In this document: positions 1 through 6,291 of the stretch, one piece after another
Numbering within the stretch: the first letter of the stretch is position 1
Layout of the letters: each line of letters opens with the position of its first letter
From: JAICUY01 sp035708065
Lineage (GTDB): Bacteria > Chloroflexota > Limnocylindria > QHBO01
Assembly (NCBI GenBank): GCA_035708065.1
Contig: DASSTC010000015.1
Location: 1-14,234, forward strand
Length of the DNA stretch: 14,234 nucleotides
Direction: 5' to 3'
Made by a program: the position numbers and the translations under genes
Notes under the pieces: generated by a model
Database searches by the model: none
Told to the model about the DNA's origin: nothing
Seen by the model: only the letters and a program-made list of their open reading frames with translations

Positions 1-2
1 TG

Positions 3-227
3 CCGACGTTCAAGCTGCGCGGCCGCTCCCTGTTCGCCTTCGGCGGCTGGAAGGAGCACTGCAGCATCTACCCGATGAGCGGCAGCTTCCTCGATGCAAA
101 CGCCGACGCCCTGGAGGGCTACGACCGCACCAAGGGCAGTCTCCACTTCACGACCGATGCGCCGCTGCCAGACGCGTTGCTCGAGGATCTGGTGCGACGC
201 CGGGTCGCGGAGCTCGAGGCTCGTTAG
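3..227 (+). CDS. DUF1801 (YdhG-like) protein, C-terminal part
   Basis: This is the 3' end of a gene whose start lies before the window; reading begins at base 3 and 74 residues are visible before TAG at 225-227. The segment opens with PTFKL, then FAFGGWKEH and the motif IYPMSGSF, a run YDRTKGSLHF, and a helical end with PLPDALLEDLVRRRVAEL. This order (PTFK-like strand, F/A-x-x-KxHxxxYP, then KGSxxFxxxxPLPxxL) is typical of the DUF1801 fold, which includes the Bacillus YdhG protein described as frataxin-like. Members are usually about 115-130 residues, so roughly 45 residues are missing upstream. The biochemical role is unsettled; an iron-delivery function is known only for a few homologues and should not be assumed here. 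The next gene starts 33 bases downstream on the same strand. Confidence 0.82.
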   Translation, partial: PTFKLRGRSLFAFGGWKEHCSIYPMSGSFLDANADALEGYDRTKGSLHFTTDAPLPDALLEDLVRRRVAELEAR

Positions 228-260
228 GAACCCGAACGGGAGGGTCAGCGTCTGGCGGCC

Positions 261-653
261 ATGCGCAGCGTCCCGATCATGCTCCTCGCGGCACTGCTCG
301 CCGGCTGTCTGGCACCGGACGCGCCAGCCACCGGAACCGGCCGGCTCGAGGTGCGCGCGGTCGCCGGGCCGGTGTGCCCGGTCGAGACGCAGCCGCCTGA
401 TCCCGGATGTGCACCGCGGCCGGTGGCCGGCGCCACGGTGCTCCTGTCGCCGGCGGATGGACGTGAGGTCCTGCTCGGCCGGGGGGTGACCGATGCCCGC
501 GGCGTGGTGACCTTCGACATCGCCGCCGGCGACTACCTCGTGACCGGCATGCCTGTTCGCGGGCTGATGGGTGGCCAGGTCGAGGCGCCGGCGACGGTGG
601 TGGCGGGGCGAACCGCATCGGTCCTGCTGGAGTACGACACCGGCATTCGTTAG
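261..653 (+). CDS. Putative lipoprotein with beta-sandwich (carboxypeptidase-regulatory-like) domain
   Basis: The 130-residue product starts with a short signal peptide, MRSVPIMLLAALLAGC, whose LLAGC lipobox (residues 12-16) predicts lipidation at Cys16 and anchoring to the outer face of the cell membrane. After a Pro/Ala/Thr linker comes one domain with an alternating hydrophobic pattern: a strand RLEVRAVAG, then PVAGATVLLSPADGREV, GRGVTDARGVVTFDIAAGDYLV, and a final strand TASVLLEYD. The block 'V-x-GATVxL...G.TDxxGxVxFxxxxGxY' is the signature of carboxypeptidase-regulatory-like or prealbumin-like folds found in many secreted proteins. Two further cysteines (in PVCPVE and PGCAPR) could form a disulfide. 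The ATG at 261 lacks a close Shine-Dalgarno site; a purine-rich GGGAGGG lies about 17 bases upstream. No enzymatic residues are visible and the ligand is unknown. Confidence 0.7.
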   Translation: MRSVPIMLLAALLAGCLAPDAPATGTGRLEVRAVAGPVCPVETQPPDPGCAPRPVAGATVLLSPADGREVLLGRGVTDARGVVTFDIAAGDYLVTGMPVRGLMGGQVEAPATVVAGRTASVLLEYDTGIR

Positions 654-678
654 CCAACGCTCAGACCAGAACGGCGGC

Positions 679-684
679 TATGAT
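679..684 (+). promoter_or_regulatory. Candidate -10 element for the CopD-like membrane protein gene
   Basis: TATGAT matches five of six positions of the sigma-70 type -10 consensus and lies 36 bases before the ATG at 721, giving a leader of about 30 bases. No convincing -35 hexamer sits 16-18 bases upstream (the sequence there is near AACGCT), so this is a tentative promoter. Confidence 0.3.
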
Positions 685-720
685 TCGCGCCGGTCGGGGG
701 CATCGCGACGGGAGCTCGCC

Positions 721-1218
721 ATGGACTGGGTCGTGTTCGGTGCGCAGTGGCTGCACATCCTGCTCGGGATCCTGTGGTTCGGAAACTCACTCGCCCTCGC
801 CGTGGTCGTCATCCCGGCGCTGGGCAAGCTGCCGCTCGTCCGGCAACAGGAGGTCGGCGCGCAGCTCGGTGCGCGCGGGCTGCGGGTGTTCGACATCGTC
901 GCCCCGGCGGTGATCCTGCTCGGCGTCATTCGCGGCACGCTGCTCGGGCCGATCGACAGCTTCGCCGACATCCTGGGCACCGGCTACGGTGTCACGTGGC
1001 TCGTCGCGCTCCTCGTCGCCACGGCGACGTTCCTGTGGGGCCGGTACGTGATCGTGCCGGCGACCCAACGACTGGCAGCGGCGCCGGTGAATGCCGACGG
1101 GTCACCCAGCGCCGAGCTCGATGCCGCGCTCAGCCGGGCGAAGCTCGTCACCGTCCTCGAGCTCATCGGCTTCCTGACGATCTTCACCTGCATGATCCTG
1201 ATGCGGTTCGGCGCGTGA
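721..1218 (+). CDS. Four-helix integral membrane protein (CopD/DUF2269-like)
   Basis: The 165-residue protein starts at ATG 721, six bases after a GGGAG ribosome-binding site at 710-714; a longer reading from 571 has no such site and would overlap the lipoprotein gene. Four hydrophobic segments are visible at about 4-32, 56-76, 91-113 and 141-162. The first, AQWLHILLGILWFGNS, has the W-L-H-I-x(5)-W-x-G/N pattern seen in CopD-like and DUF2269-type membrane proteins, in which a helix-1 histidine can bind heme or copper; whether it does so here is inference. A hydrophilic loop of about 25 residues (116-140) separates helices 3 and 4. The gene converges with the next one, with 14 bases between the two stop codons and no obvious terminator. 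A specific substrate or partner cannot be named. Confidence 0.75.
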   Translation: MDWVVFGAQWLHILLGILWFGNSLALAVVVIPALGKLPLVRQQEVGAQLGARGLRVFDIVAPAVILLGVIRGTLLGPIDSFADILGTGYGVTWLVALLVATATFLWGRYVIVPATQRLAAAPVNADGSPSAELDAALSRAKLVTVLELIGFLTIFTCMILMRFGA

Positions 1219-1232
1219 AGCGAGAGCCCTGA

Positions 1233-2000
1233 TCAGCTCGCCGTCGAGACCCTCAGGAGGGGAAGCGTCGCGGCCTGGGCGGCGAACCCCACCGCCAGCG
1301 CCAGGACGAAGCTGAACCCGATGCCGACGGACCCGAGTAGCCAGCCCAGGGCGAGGAAGAACGCACCCAACCCGAGGAGCCCCGTCGCCAGGCCACGCAG
1401 GATGGCGGTCGCCTCGTCTGCGCCGCGCGTCAGGTGGCCGAACGTGGCGAGGACCGCGGCGTAGACCGGGAAGGTGGCCAGGATGCCGCTGACCCGCCCA
1501 CCGACGATCGGCGCGATGCCGCTGATCGCGACGACCAGCACGGTCGCGACGAGGACGCGCGCAGGGATGTCCCAGGCAGGCGGGTCGGTCGGTTCGACGG
1601 CCTCCGCCGGCTGCGGGTGCGAGGTCACGAGGAAAGCGGCGACCGCTGCGATGAGCAGCGCATAGGTGACGCCCGGGGGCATCGGTGGGACGGCGAAGCC
1701 GACGACGCCGAAGGCCAGCGCCGCCACCAGCAGCGACGCCAGCCAGCCGACGCGCCGGCTGGCGACGGTGTAGACGGCTGCGAAGGCGACCTGCGCGACG
1801 GCGCCGAGGACCGATCCGCCAGCTGCCTGTACCGCGACGTCCCGCCCGGCTTCGATCGCGATGAAGAAGGCGATCGGGCCGGAGGTCAGCGGCAGCGCGA
1901 CGAGCCAGCCGCTCAGCGCCGCGCCCCATCGTCGCCCGGCGAGGCTGGCCGAGGCAACCAGCAGCGGCGTAAGGACGAGCTTCGGCGCAAGCGTGTTCAC
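1233..2000 (-). CDS. Polytopic membrane protein with internal duplication
   Basis: The proposed start is GTG at 1998-2000, giving 255 residues beginning VNTLAPKLVLTPLLV. The frame stays open farther upstream, to 2288, but that part lies inside the ArsR gene, has no hydrophobic character and would cross its promoter. About eight membrane helices are apparent. The halves resemble each other: GAALSGWLVALPLTSGPIAF in the first half matches GGRVSGILATFPVYAAVLAT in the second, each followed by a charged turn and a helix rich in Gly and Leu. An intervening hydrophilic linker is rich in Pro and Glu (around HPQPAEAVEPTDPP). No enzymatic motif is recognised. The duplicated four-plus-four arrangement is common in transporters, so transport is a weak inference. 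It is transcribed divergently from the ArsR-VOC pair, with 69 bases between starts, so shared regulation is possible. Confidence 0.72.
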   Translation of the reverse strand: MNTLAPKLVLTPLLVASASLAGRRWGAALSGWLVALPLTSGPIAFFIAIEAGRDVAVQAAGGSVLGAVAQVAFAAVYTVASRRVGWLASLLVAALAFGVVGFAVPPMPPGVTYALLIAAVAAFLVTSHPQPAEAVEPTDPPAWDIPARVLVATVLVVAISGIAPIVGGRVSGILATFPVYAAVLATFGHLTRGADEATAILRGLATGLLGLGAFFLALGWLLGSVGIGFSFVLALAVGFAAQAATLPLLRVSTAS

Positions 2001-2031
2001 CGCTGCGCAGCGTAGGGGATCGGCTGCCCCG

Positions 2032-2061
2032 TTGACACGCAAGTCAACGCTTGCATATGAT
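2032..2061 (+). promoter_or_regulatory. ArsR promoter with overlapping inverted-repeat operator
   Basis: A near-consensus promoter is visible: TTGACA at 2032-2037, an 18-base spacer, and TATGAT at 2056-2061. Two overlapping inverted repeats lie on it: TTGAC (2032-2036) with GTCAA (2043-2047), and GCAAG (2039-2043) with CTTGC (2050-2054). Such dyads within the promoter of an HTH gene are the usual layout for autorepression by an ArsR-type dimer. The predicted transcription start, 6-8 bases after the -10 element, falls at about 2067-2070, on the GTG start codon at 2070, and no Shine-Dalgarno site precedes it. The message is therefore probably leaderless. The divergent membrane protein gene starts 32 bases to the left and could be co-controlled. 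Confidence 0.68.
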
Positions 2062-2069
2062 GGGCCGGC

Positions 2070-2353
2070 GTGGACGACCTGCTGTTCAAGGCTCTCTCGG
2101 ATGCGACCCGGCGCACCATCCTCGACGAGCTGACCGATCGCGACGGCCAGACCCTCTTCGAGATCTGCAACCGGCTCATCTCGAAGCATGGCCTCGCCAG
2201 CAGCCGCCAGGCGATCAGCCAGCACCTCGAGGTGCTCGAGTCTGCCGGGCTGGTTCACACGCAACGAGAGGGCCGATACAAGTTCCACTTTCTCGACACG
2301 TCGCCACTGGGCGCCATCGGTCAGCGATGGCCACAGCCGAAGGAGACAGACTC

Positions 2354-2357
<4 letters not shown>
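2070..2357 (+). CDS. ArsR-family winged-helix transcriptional regulator
   Basis: The 95-residue protein begins at GTG 2070. The N-terminal FKALSDATRRTILDEL, recognition region ASSRQAISQHLEVLESAGLV (residues 43-62) and wing TQREGRYKFHFLD are diagnostic of small ArsR-like winged-helix repressors. An extra stretch, EICNRLISKHGL, in the middle of the HTH marks the subgroup usually found beside VOC-fold or START-domain proteins. There is a single cysteine (Cys33) and no CxC metal-sensing motif, so arsenic or heavy-metal sensing is unlikely; the effector is unknown. The stop codon overlaps the start of the VOC gene as ATGA (2354-2357), implying translational coupling. It is expected to dimerise and repress its own promoter, which carries inverted repeats just upstream. 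Family assignment is firm, ligand unassigned. Confidence 0.9.
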
Positions 2358-2743
<386 letters not shown>

Positions 2744-2801
2744 GCGCACGAGGCGGCCTGCGCGGCATCCTGCTCGGTCGGGCTGTGCAGGCGACCATGG
2801 A

Positions 2802-2852
2802 CTCCGAGGTGAGAACGATCGAAAACATCCGCCCCCATCTCGAACCTCGGAG
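2802..2852. repeat. Inverted repeat / long hairpin
   Basis: CTCCGAGGT (2802-2810) is perfectly complementary to ACCTCGGAG (2844-2852). The stem continues inward with GAGA (2811-2814) against TCTC (2838-2841) across a two-base bulge, leaving a 23-base loop. It lies 58 bases after the VOC stop codon. No T-run follows on + and none is obvious on -, so it is not a canonical intrinsic terminator. A 3'-end stabilising structure, a protein-binding dyad or a remnant of a mobile element are all possible. Confidence 0.6.
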
Positions 2853-3032
2853 CTGAACGGCTCGCGCTCGATCCGTGGCGGCATGCACGCTGGCCGCGCA
2901 TCGGGTGCAGGCAATCCGAAGGCGCATTTGACGCGGTGGTGCGCGTTAACCGAGTCCGCGAGCCGCATCGTCCTGCAATTCGTGCTCACCGAGCGAGAGC
3001 TCTGCCTGATCCGCCGCCATGGACGTGGTTAG

Positions 3033-3161
3033 TGCGCACACAGGCGACATTTGCACGGTCGAGCGGGTGGAGGACGCTGCTGCGTACCGCAGCGACACTT
3101 GCACGGTCGAGCGGCGTCCTGGCGCCGTGCGTACCGGAGCGACATCTGCGCCGTCGAGCGC
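3033..3161. repeat. Three direct copies of a 34-base intergenic repeat
   Basis: The copies lie at 3033-3066, 3081-3114 and 3128-3161, with starts 48 and 47 bases apart and unrelated 14- and 13-base spacers. The first and second copies match at 28 of 34 positions, as do the second and third. Each contains CGAC, nine bases, GTCG, so the unit has a conserved dyad; the core TTGCACGGTCGAGCGG is identical in the first two copies. The 47-base step breaks any common reading frame, so this is not a protein repeat. The array ends 21 bases before the 3' end of the minus-strand cyclase gene. Confidence 0.72.
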
Positions 3162-3182
3162 GAGGTCGACAGGCACGGGCGA

Positions 3183-4529
3183 TCACGTAACGGCGCGGAA
3201 CAGACGCCACTCCCCGGGGACGCCCTTCAGGACGTGCTCCCCCGCGTCTTCGAAGGTGATGTCCGAGCCCGCGACGAGCCCGGTGACGGTCTGCGACACG
3301 AGTACTTCCGATGGCGCCGCCTTCCCGGCGATCCGCGCGCCGATGGCGACGGTGATCCCCGCGACCTTGCCGTCGACGATGTCGCACTCGCCGGTGTGCA
3401 CCCCGGCGCGCACGTCGATCCCGAGCGCATGAACGCCGGCGACGATCGCGTGGGCACAGCGAATTGCCCGGGCAGGGCCGTCAAATGCGGCGAAGAAGCC
3501 ATCGCCGGCGGTATCCATCTCGCGTCCGCGCCATCGGGCGAGCATCCCGCGCACAAGCCGATGATGGGCGTCGATCGTCTTCCGCCAGGCGTGGTCGCCG
3601 GCAGCCGCCGCTCGCTCGGTCGACGCGACGATGTCGGTGAACAGGACCGTCTGCAACACGCGGTCGAGATCCGCCTCGTCGTGCTCGATGCGCCGCACGA
3701 AGTTTCGGATCTCCGCCAGGTAGAGGTCGGGATTGGCGATGGCGGTCGGCGCGGCGCTGTCGATATGCTGCAGCTCGGCGCCGGGAATCGCGGCGGCCAT
3801 CGCGGTCGCTTGCTCGAATGCCGGGGTGCTTGCCAGGACCAGCGTCGGCACGTGGATGACCGGCAGCACGTCACGAACGTCCATCGCGTAGTACATGCGC
3901 AGCAGGTCCGCGGCGGCGCGCGGGCTGGCGGAGAGGCGCATGGACTTGGCGAACCATTCGATCATCGCTTCGTCGTCGGGGTGCTCCGGCGTCACCATGG
4001 CGACGATTTCGGCGGCGTACTCGCGCGTGCCCCATCGGTTCGTGGTCGACTCGAGCTCGGCATCGAACTGTTCGGGCGTCATGCCCCACGGGTAGTCCGG
4101 TGCCCACGCCGTGCGCGCGTTGGCGTTGATAAGCACCAGCGCGCGGGTCCGCTCGGGATAGGTCGCAGCGAACAGGATGCCGAGCGGCCCGCTGTCCGCG
4201 AAGCAGACGATCACCGTTCGCTCACTGCCGACGGCATCGAGCACGCCACGGATGTCGTCGATGCGCTCCTCGAGCGTCGGCAGCCGGTCGTCCCTCAGGC
4301 GGTCCGATAGTCCGGACCCGCGGCCGTCGAACAGGATCAGCCGACCGAGCTCCGCCAAGGCGCGGTTGACGTGAGCCTGTCCGCCAGACTCCCAGTCGTG
4401 CTCGATGTTCCCGAAAAAGGCAGCCAGCTTCAGGACATCGACAGCGCCGTGGCCGAGTGTCTGAAATGCGATGTCGAGGCCGTCGGTCGTTCGTGCATAG
4501 CGAGTCTCGGGAACGCCGGCGCTCACCAT
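3183..4529 (-). CDS. Alpha/beta-hydrolase-like domain fused to class III adenylate/guanylate cyclase domain
   Basis: The 448-residue protein has an alpha/beta-hydrolase fold at about 10-280 and a class III nucleotide cyclase catalytic domain at about 290-447, a fusion common in mycobacteria and other soil bacteria. The hydrolase part keeps FDGRGSGLSD (68-76), the oxyanion-side motif of the family, and FAATYPERT. The nucleophile elbow, usually GxSxGG, reads CFADSG, placing Ala111 where Ser is expected; no Asp or His is evident where the acid and base usually lie, near TPAFE and APTAIAN. The cyclase part has both metal-binding aspartates, in FTDIVAST (Asp299) and AGDGFF (Asp343), and Arg399 in AIGARI. 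The usual substrate-selecting Lys seems to be Asp339, and the transition-state Asn appears to be Ala395. It may be a cytosolic ligand-sensing cyclase of unusual specificity or low activity. The start is the ATG at 4527-4529; no strong Shine-Dalgarno site is seen. Confidence 0.88.
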   Translation of the reverse strand: MVSAGVPETRYARTTDGLDIAFQTLGHGAVDVLKLAAFFGNIEHDWESGGQAHVNRALAELGRLILFDGRGSGLSDRLRDDRLPTLEERIDDIRGVLDAVGSERTVIVCFADSGPLGILFAATYPERTRALVLINANARTAWAPDYPWGMTPEQFDAELESTTNRWGTREYAAEIVAMVTPEHPDDEAMIEWFAKSMRLSASPRAAADLLRMYYAMDVRDVLPVIHVPTLVLASTPAFEQATAMAAAIPGAELQHIDSAAPTAIANPDLYLAEIRNFVRRIEHDEADLDRVLQTVLFTDIVASTERAAAAGDHAWRKTIDAHHRLVRGMLARWRGREMDTAGDGFFAAFDGPARAIRCAHAIVAGVHALGIDVRAGVHTGECDIVDGKVAGITVAIGARIAGKAAPSEVLVSQTVTGLVAGSDITFEDAGEHVLKGVPGEWRLFRAVT

Positions 4530-4689
4530 GCTCTGAGCCTACCGCCCGATGGCAACAGTCGCGACTTCCTGCAACGTGACCGATGCCGAACGAAGCCGCG
4601 TCCGAAGGGTCGTTCCGTAGGGCGATTCGCGTCGGGCAGATGGGCTGGGTCGCAGGTCACGGGGGCGAAAGGTACGGGTCAGTACGGGA

Positions 4690-4719
4690 TTGTGGGCTTC
4701 GGAACCGCGCTGCTAGGTT
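4690..4719 (+). promoter_or_regulatory. Candidate promoter of the small secreted protein gene
   Basis: TTGTGG (4690-4695) and TAGGTT (4714-4719) are spaced by 18 bases and lie about 31 bases before the start codon at 4751. Both hexamers are imperfect, so this is a possible rather than a strong promoter. The rest of 4530-4689 shows no other feature. Confidence 0.33.
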
Positions 4720-4750
4720 CGGGCTCCACAGTTGGACCGTGAGGAGGCCC

Positions 4751-4972
4751 ATGAAGAATCTGCGCGCACTGATCGTTGCGTTTGTCGTCCCGGTGATGAT
4801 CCTCGGCATCTTCGCCGTGAGCATGACCCTCGCCGCCGGGAAGGCCGGCAAATCGGATGTCTGCCACTGGGCGAACCACAAGTACGTCGAGATCAACGTC
4901 TCGAACAACGCGGTTGCGGCTCACCTCCGTCACGGTGACGTGATGCCCGACGAGTACGGCGCCTGCCCGTAG
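4751..4972 (+). CDS. Small secreted protein with CH...AHLxHGD motif
   Basis: The 73-residue product begins at ATG 4751, directly behind GAGGAGG (4741-4747). A start at 4583 in the same frame would add an Arg-rich, non-hydrophobic extension and lacks such a site. Residues 7-28 form a hydrophobic signal segment ending TLAAG, where cleavage is likely, leaving about 44 exported residues. The mature part reads from VCHWANHKYVEINVS to AVAAHLRHGDVMP and ends GACP. The pattern C-H, then I-x-V-S-x-N-A-V-x-A-H-L-x-H-G-D and a closing C is a recurrent motif in secreted proteins of several phyla, often near repeats or adhesin-like domains. Cys38 and Cys72 could form a disulfide, and His39, His58, His61 and Asp63 could bind metal; both are inference. 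The function of the motif is not known to me. Two hairpins follow the gene. Confidence 0.8.
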   Translation: MKNLRALIVAFVVPVMILGIFAVSMTLAAGKAGKSDVCHWANHKYVEINVSNNAVAAHLRHGDVMPDEYGACP

Positions 4973-4985
4973 GCGTCGGCTTCCC

Positions 4986-5008
4986 CGAGGGCTTGCTGCC
5001 AGCCCTCG
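4986..5008 (+). terminator. Perfect hairpin after the small secreted protein gene
   Basis: CGAGGGCT (4986-4993) pairs perfectly with AGCCCTCG (5001-5008) around a 7-base loop, 13 bases after the stop codon. No T-run follows, so alone it is a weak terminator; it may act together with the next hairpin or protect the mRNA 3' end. Confidence 0.5.
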
Positions 5009-5019
5009 CATCAGCGACC

Positions 5020-5050
5020 TGATGGCGCCCACGCGGCGCCATCACGTTTC
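5020..5050 (+). terminator. Probable rho-independent terminator upstream of the glycan operon
   Basis: TGATGGCGCC (5020-5029) pairs perfectly with GGCGCCATCA (5035-5044) around the 5-base loop CACGC, a 10-base GC-rich stem. It is followed by CGTTTC, a short T-tract. Its position between the secreted peptide gene and the GT2 gene would separate the two transcription units. Confidence 0.65.
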
Positions 5051-5074
5051 CCGCCCCGCCAGAGGAGCGTACCG

Positions 5075-6289
5075 ATGACCGCTGCATCGATCGCGGTGTC
5101 CCCACCGCTTGCCGAATCGTCGTCTGCCGAGCCGTCCGTCTCGATCGTCATGCCCTGCCTCAACGAGGAGGAGACGGTCGCCGTCTGCGTCGCCAAGGCG
5201 CGGTCCTGGCTCGACCGGTCCGGCCTCAACGGCGAGGTGATCGTCGTCGACAACGGCTCCACCGACCGGTCCGTCGAGCTGGCCGAGGCGGCCGGGGCGC
5301 GGATCATCCACGAGCGACGGCGCGGCTACGGCCAGGCCTATCTGCGCGGCTTCGCCGAGGCACGCGGCGAGTTCATCGTCATGGGCGACTCGGACGACAC
5401 GTACGACTTCAGCGATCTGAGCCGGCTCATCGAGCCGCTGCGCTCAGGCGCCGACATGGTGCTCGGCAACCGGTTCACGGGTGGGATCAGCAAGGGCGCC
5501 ATGCCGTGGGCGCATCGGTATGTCGGCAGTCCGATCATCAACTTCGTCATTCGCCTCTTCTTCGGCACGCGAATCGGCGACAGCCAGAGTGGCCTGCGCG
5601 CCTTCCGCCGGACGGTGACCGATACGCTCGGCCTCCGATCCAGCGGCATGGAGCTCGCCTCCGAGATGATCGTCAGTGCCGCGCGTGCGGGCCTGACCAT
5701 CACCGAGGTGCCTGCGCCATACAACGTGCGGCGTGGCGAGAGCAAGCTGAACACGGTCCGCGATGGGTGGCGTCACCTCCGTTACCTGCTGCTGGCCGCG
5801 CCCGATTTCCTGTTCACGCTGCCCGGTGTGCTGATGGTGCTCGCCGGCTTGCTGACCACCGTGCTGTCGCTCGTTTCGCCGGCCGGTGTGGCGGTCGGCT
5901 CAGTGACCTGGCAACCGGTCTTCGCCGGCACGATCCTGCTGGCGATCGGCGCGAATGCGCTGCTGTTCGGCGTCGTGGCGAAGCTGTACGGCGCATCGAA
6001 CGGGTTGCTCAAGGTCGATCGCTGGGTTCGGCTGTACCGATCCATCTTCCGGCTCGAGGGGGTGCTGCTCACCGCGCTCGCCCTCGTCGTCGCAGGGCTC
6101 GCGATCGACGGCGCGCTCTTCTTCGTCTGGGCAGGCGGTGCGGCGCTGGGGAACGGGCTGCAGCTCGCCGCGTTCGCGCAGACCCTGCTCATCGTCGGCG
6201 CGGAGCTCGGGATGGCGGGGTTCCTGATCGTCACCATCGACAGCGACGTCGGCGATGAATCGACCGATTCTGCGATGGGACCAGGCTGA
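5075..6289 (+). CDS. GT2 glycosyltransferase, dolichyl-phosphate-mannose-synthase-like, with C-terminal membrane helices
   Basis: The 404-residue enzyme starts at ATG 5075, seven bases after AGAGGAG. Residues 21-240 are a GT-A fold: SVSIVMPCLNEEETV (21-35), VIVVDNGSTDRS (55-66), RRGYGQAYLRGF (82-93), the nucleotide-sugar/metal motif GDSDDTYDF (104-112), and the family motifs GNRF, DSQSGLRAFRR and VPAPYNVRRGESKL. These place it near DPM1-type synthases, which transfer a sugar from a nucleotide donor to a polyprenyl phosphate. Four hydrophobic segments at about 246-268, 280-305, 329-351 and 362-388 anchor it in the membrane, an arrangement shared with bacterial relatives. It would act on the cytoplasmic face, perhaps making a polyprenyl-phosphate sugar used as donor by the GT-C-like protein two genes downstream. 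The sugar is unknown. It is the first gene of the five-gene operon; only 2 bases separate it from the next. Confidence 0.92.
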   Translation: MTAASIAVSPPLAESSSAEPSVSIVMPCLNEEETVAVCVAKARSWLDRSGLNGEVIVVDNGSTDRSVELAEAAGARIIHERRRGYGQAYLRGFAEARGEFIVMGDSDDTYDFSDLSRLIEPLRSGADMVLGNRFTGGISKGAMPWAHRYVGSPIINFVIRLFFGTRIGDSQSGLRAFRRTVTDTLGLRSSGMELASEMIVSAARAGLTITEVPAPYNVRRGESKLNTVRDGWRHLRYLLLAAPDFLFTLPGVLMVLAGLLTTVLSLVSPAGVAVGSVTWQPVFAGTILLAIGANALLFGVVAKLYGASNGLLKVDRWVRLYRSIFRLEGVLLTALALVVAGLAIDGALFFVWAGGAALGNGLQLAAFAQTLLIVGAELGMAGFLIVTIDSDVGDESTDSAMGPG

Positions 6290-6291
6290 CC

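Larger units (their letters stand above)
2744..3182. other. 439-base gene-free interval
   Basis: No reading frame here has a plausible start, ribosome-binding site and protein-like composition; translations on either strand are Arg/Pro/Ser-rich. The interval contains a long imperfect hairpin (2802-2852) and a cluster of three 34-base repeats (3033-3161), described separately. The part between them (2853-3032) shows no recognisable tRNA, riboswitch or mobile-element feature. Confidence 0.6.

Noticed and set aside
1434..2015. A 193-codon plus-strand frame
   Set aside because: Composition is extreme (Arg, Asp, Gly) and it is antisense to the duplicated membrane protein.
2001..2288. N-terminal extension of the minus-strand membrane protein to an ATG at 2288
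   Set aside because: It would read antisense through the ArsR gene and its promoter, and the added 96 residues have no hydrophobic or domain character. The GTG at 2000 gives a normal membrane-protein N-terminus.
3033..3161. CRISPR array
   Set aside because: Spacers are only 13-14 bases, the repeats are imperfect and there are just three; no cas genes are present.
2986..3176. Small protein repeat with YRSDxCTVER-like segments
   Set aside because: The DNA repeats produce similar peptides, but the 48- then 47-base step changes frame between copies, so no single protein contains all three.
3051..4310. A 419-codon plus-strand frame across the cyclase fusion gene
   Set aside because: Arg/Gly/His-rich shadow of the minus-strand gene, starting inside the 34-base repeats and lacking a ribosome-binding site.
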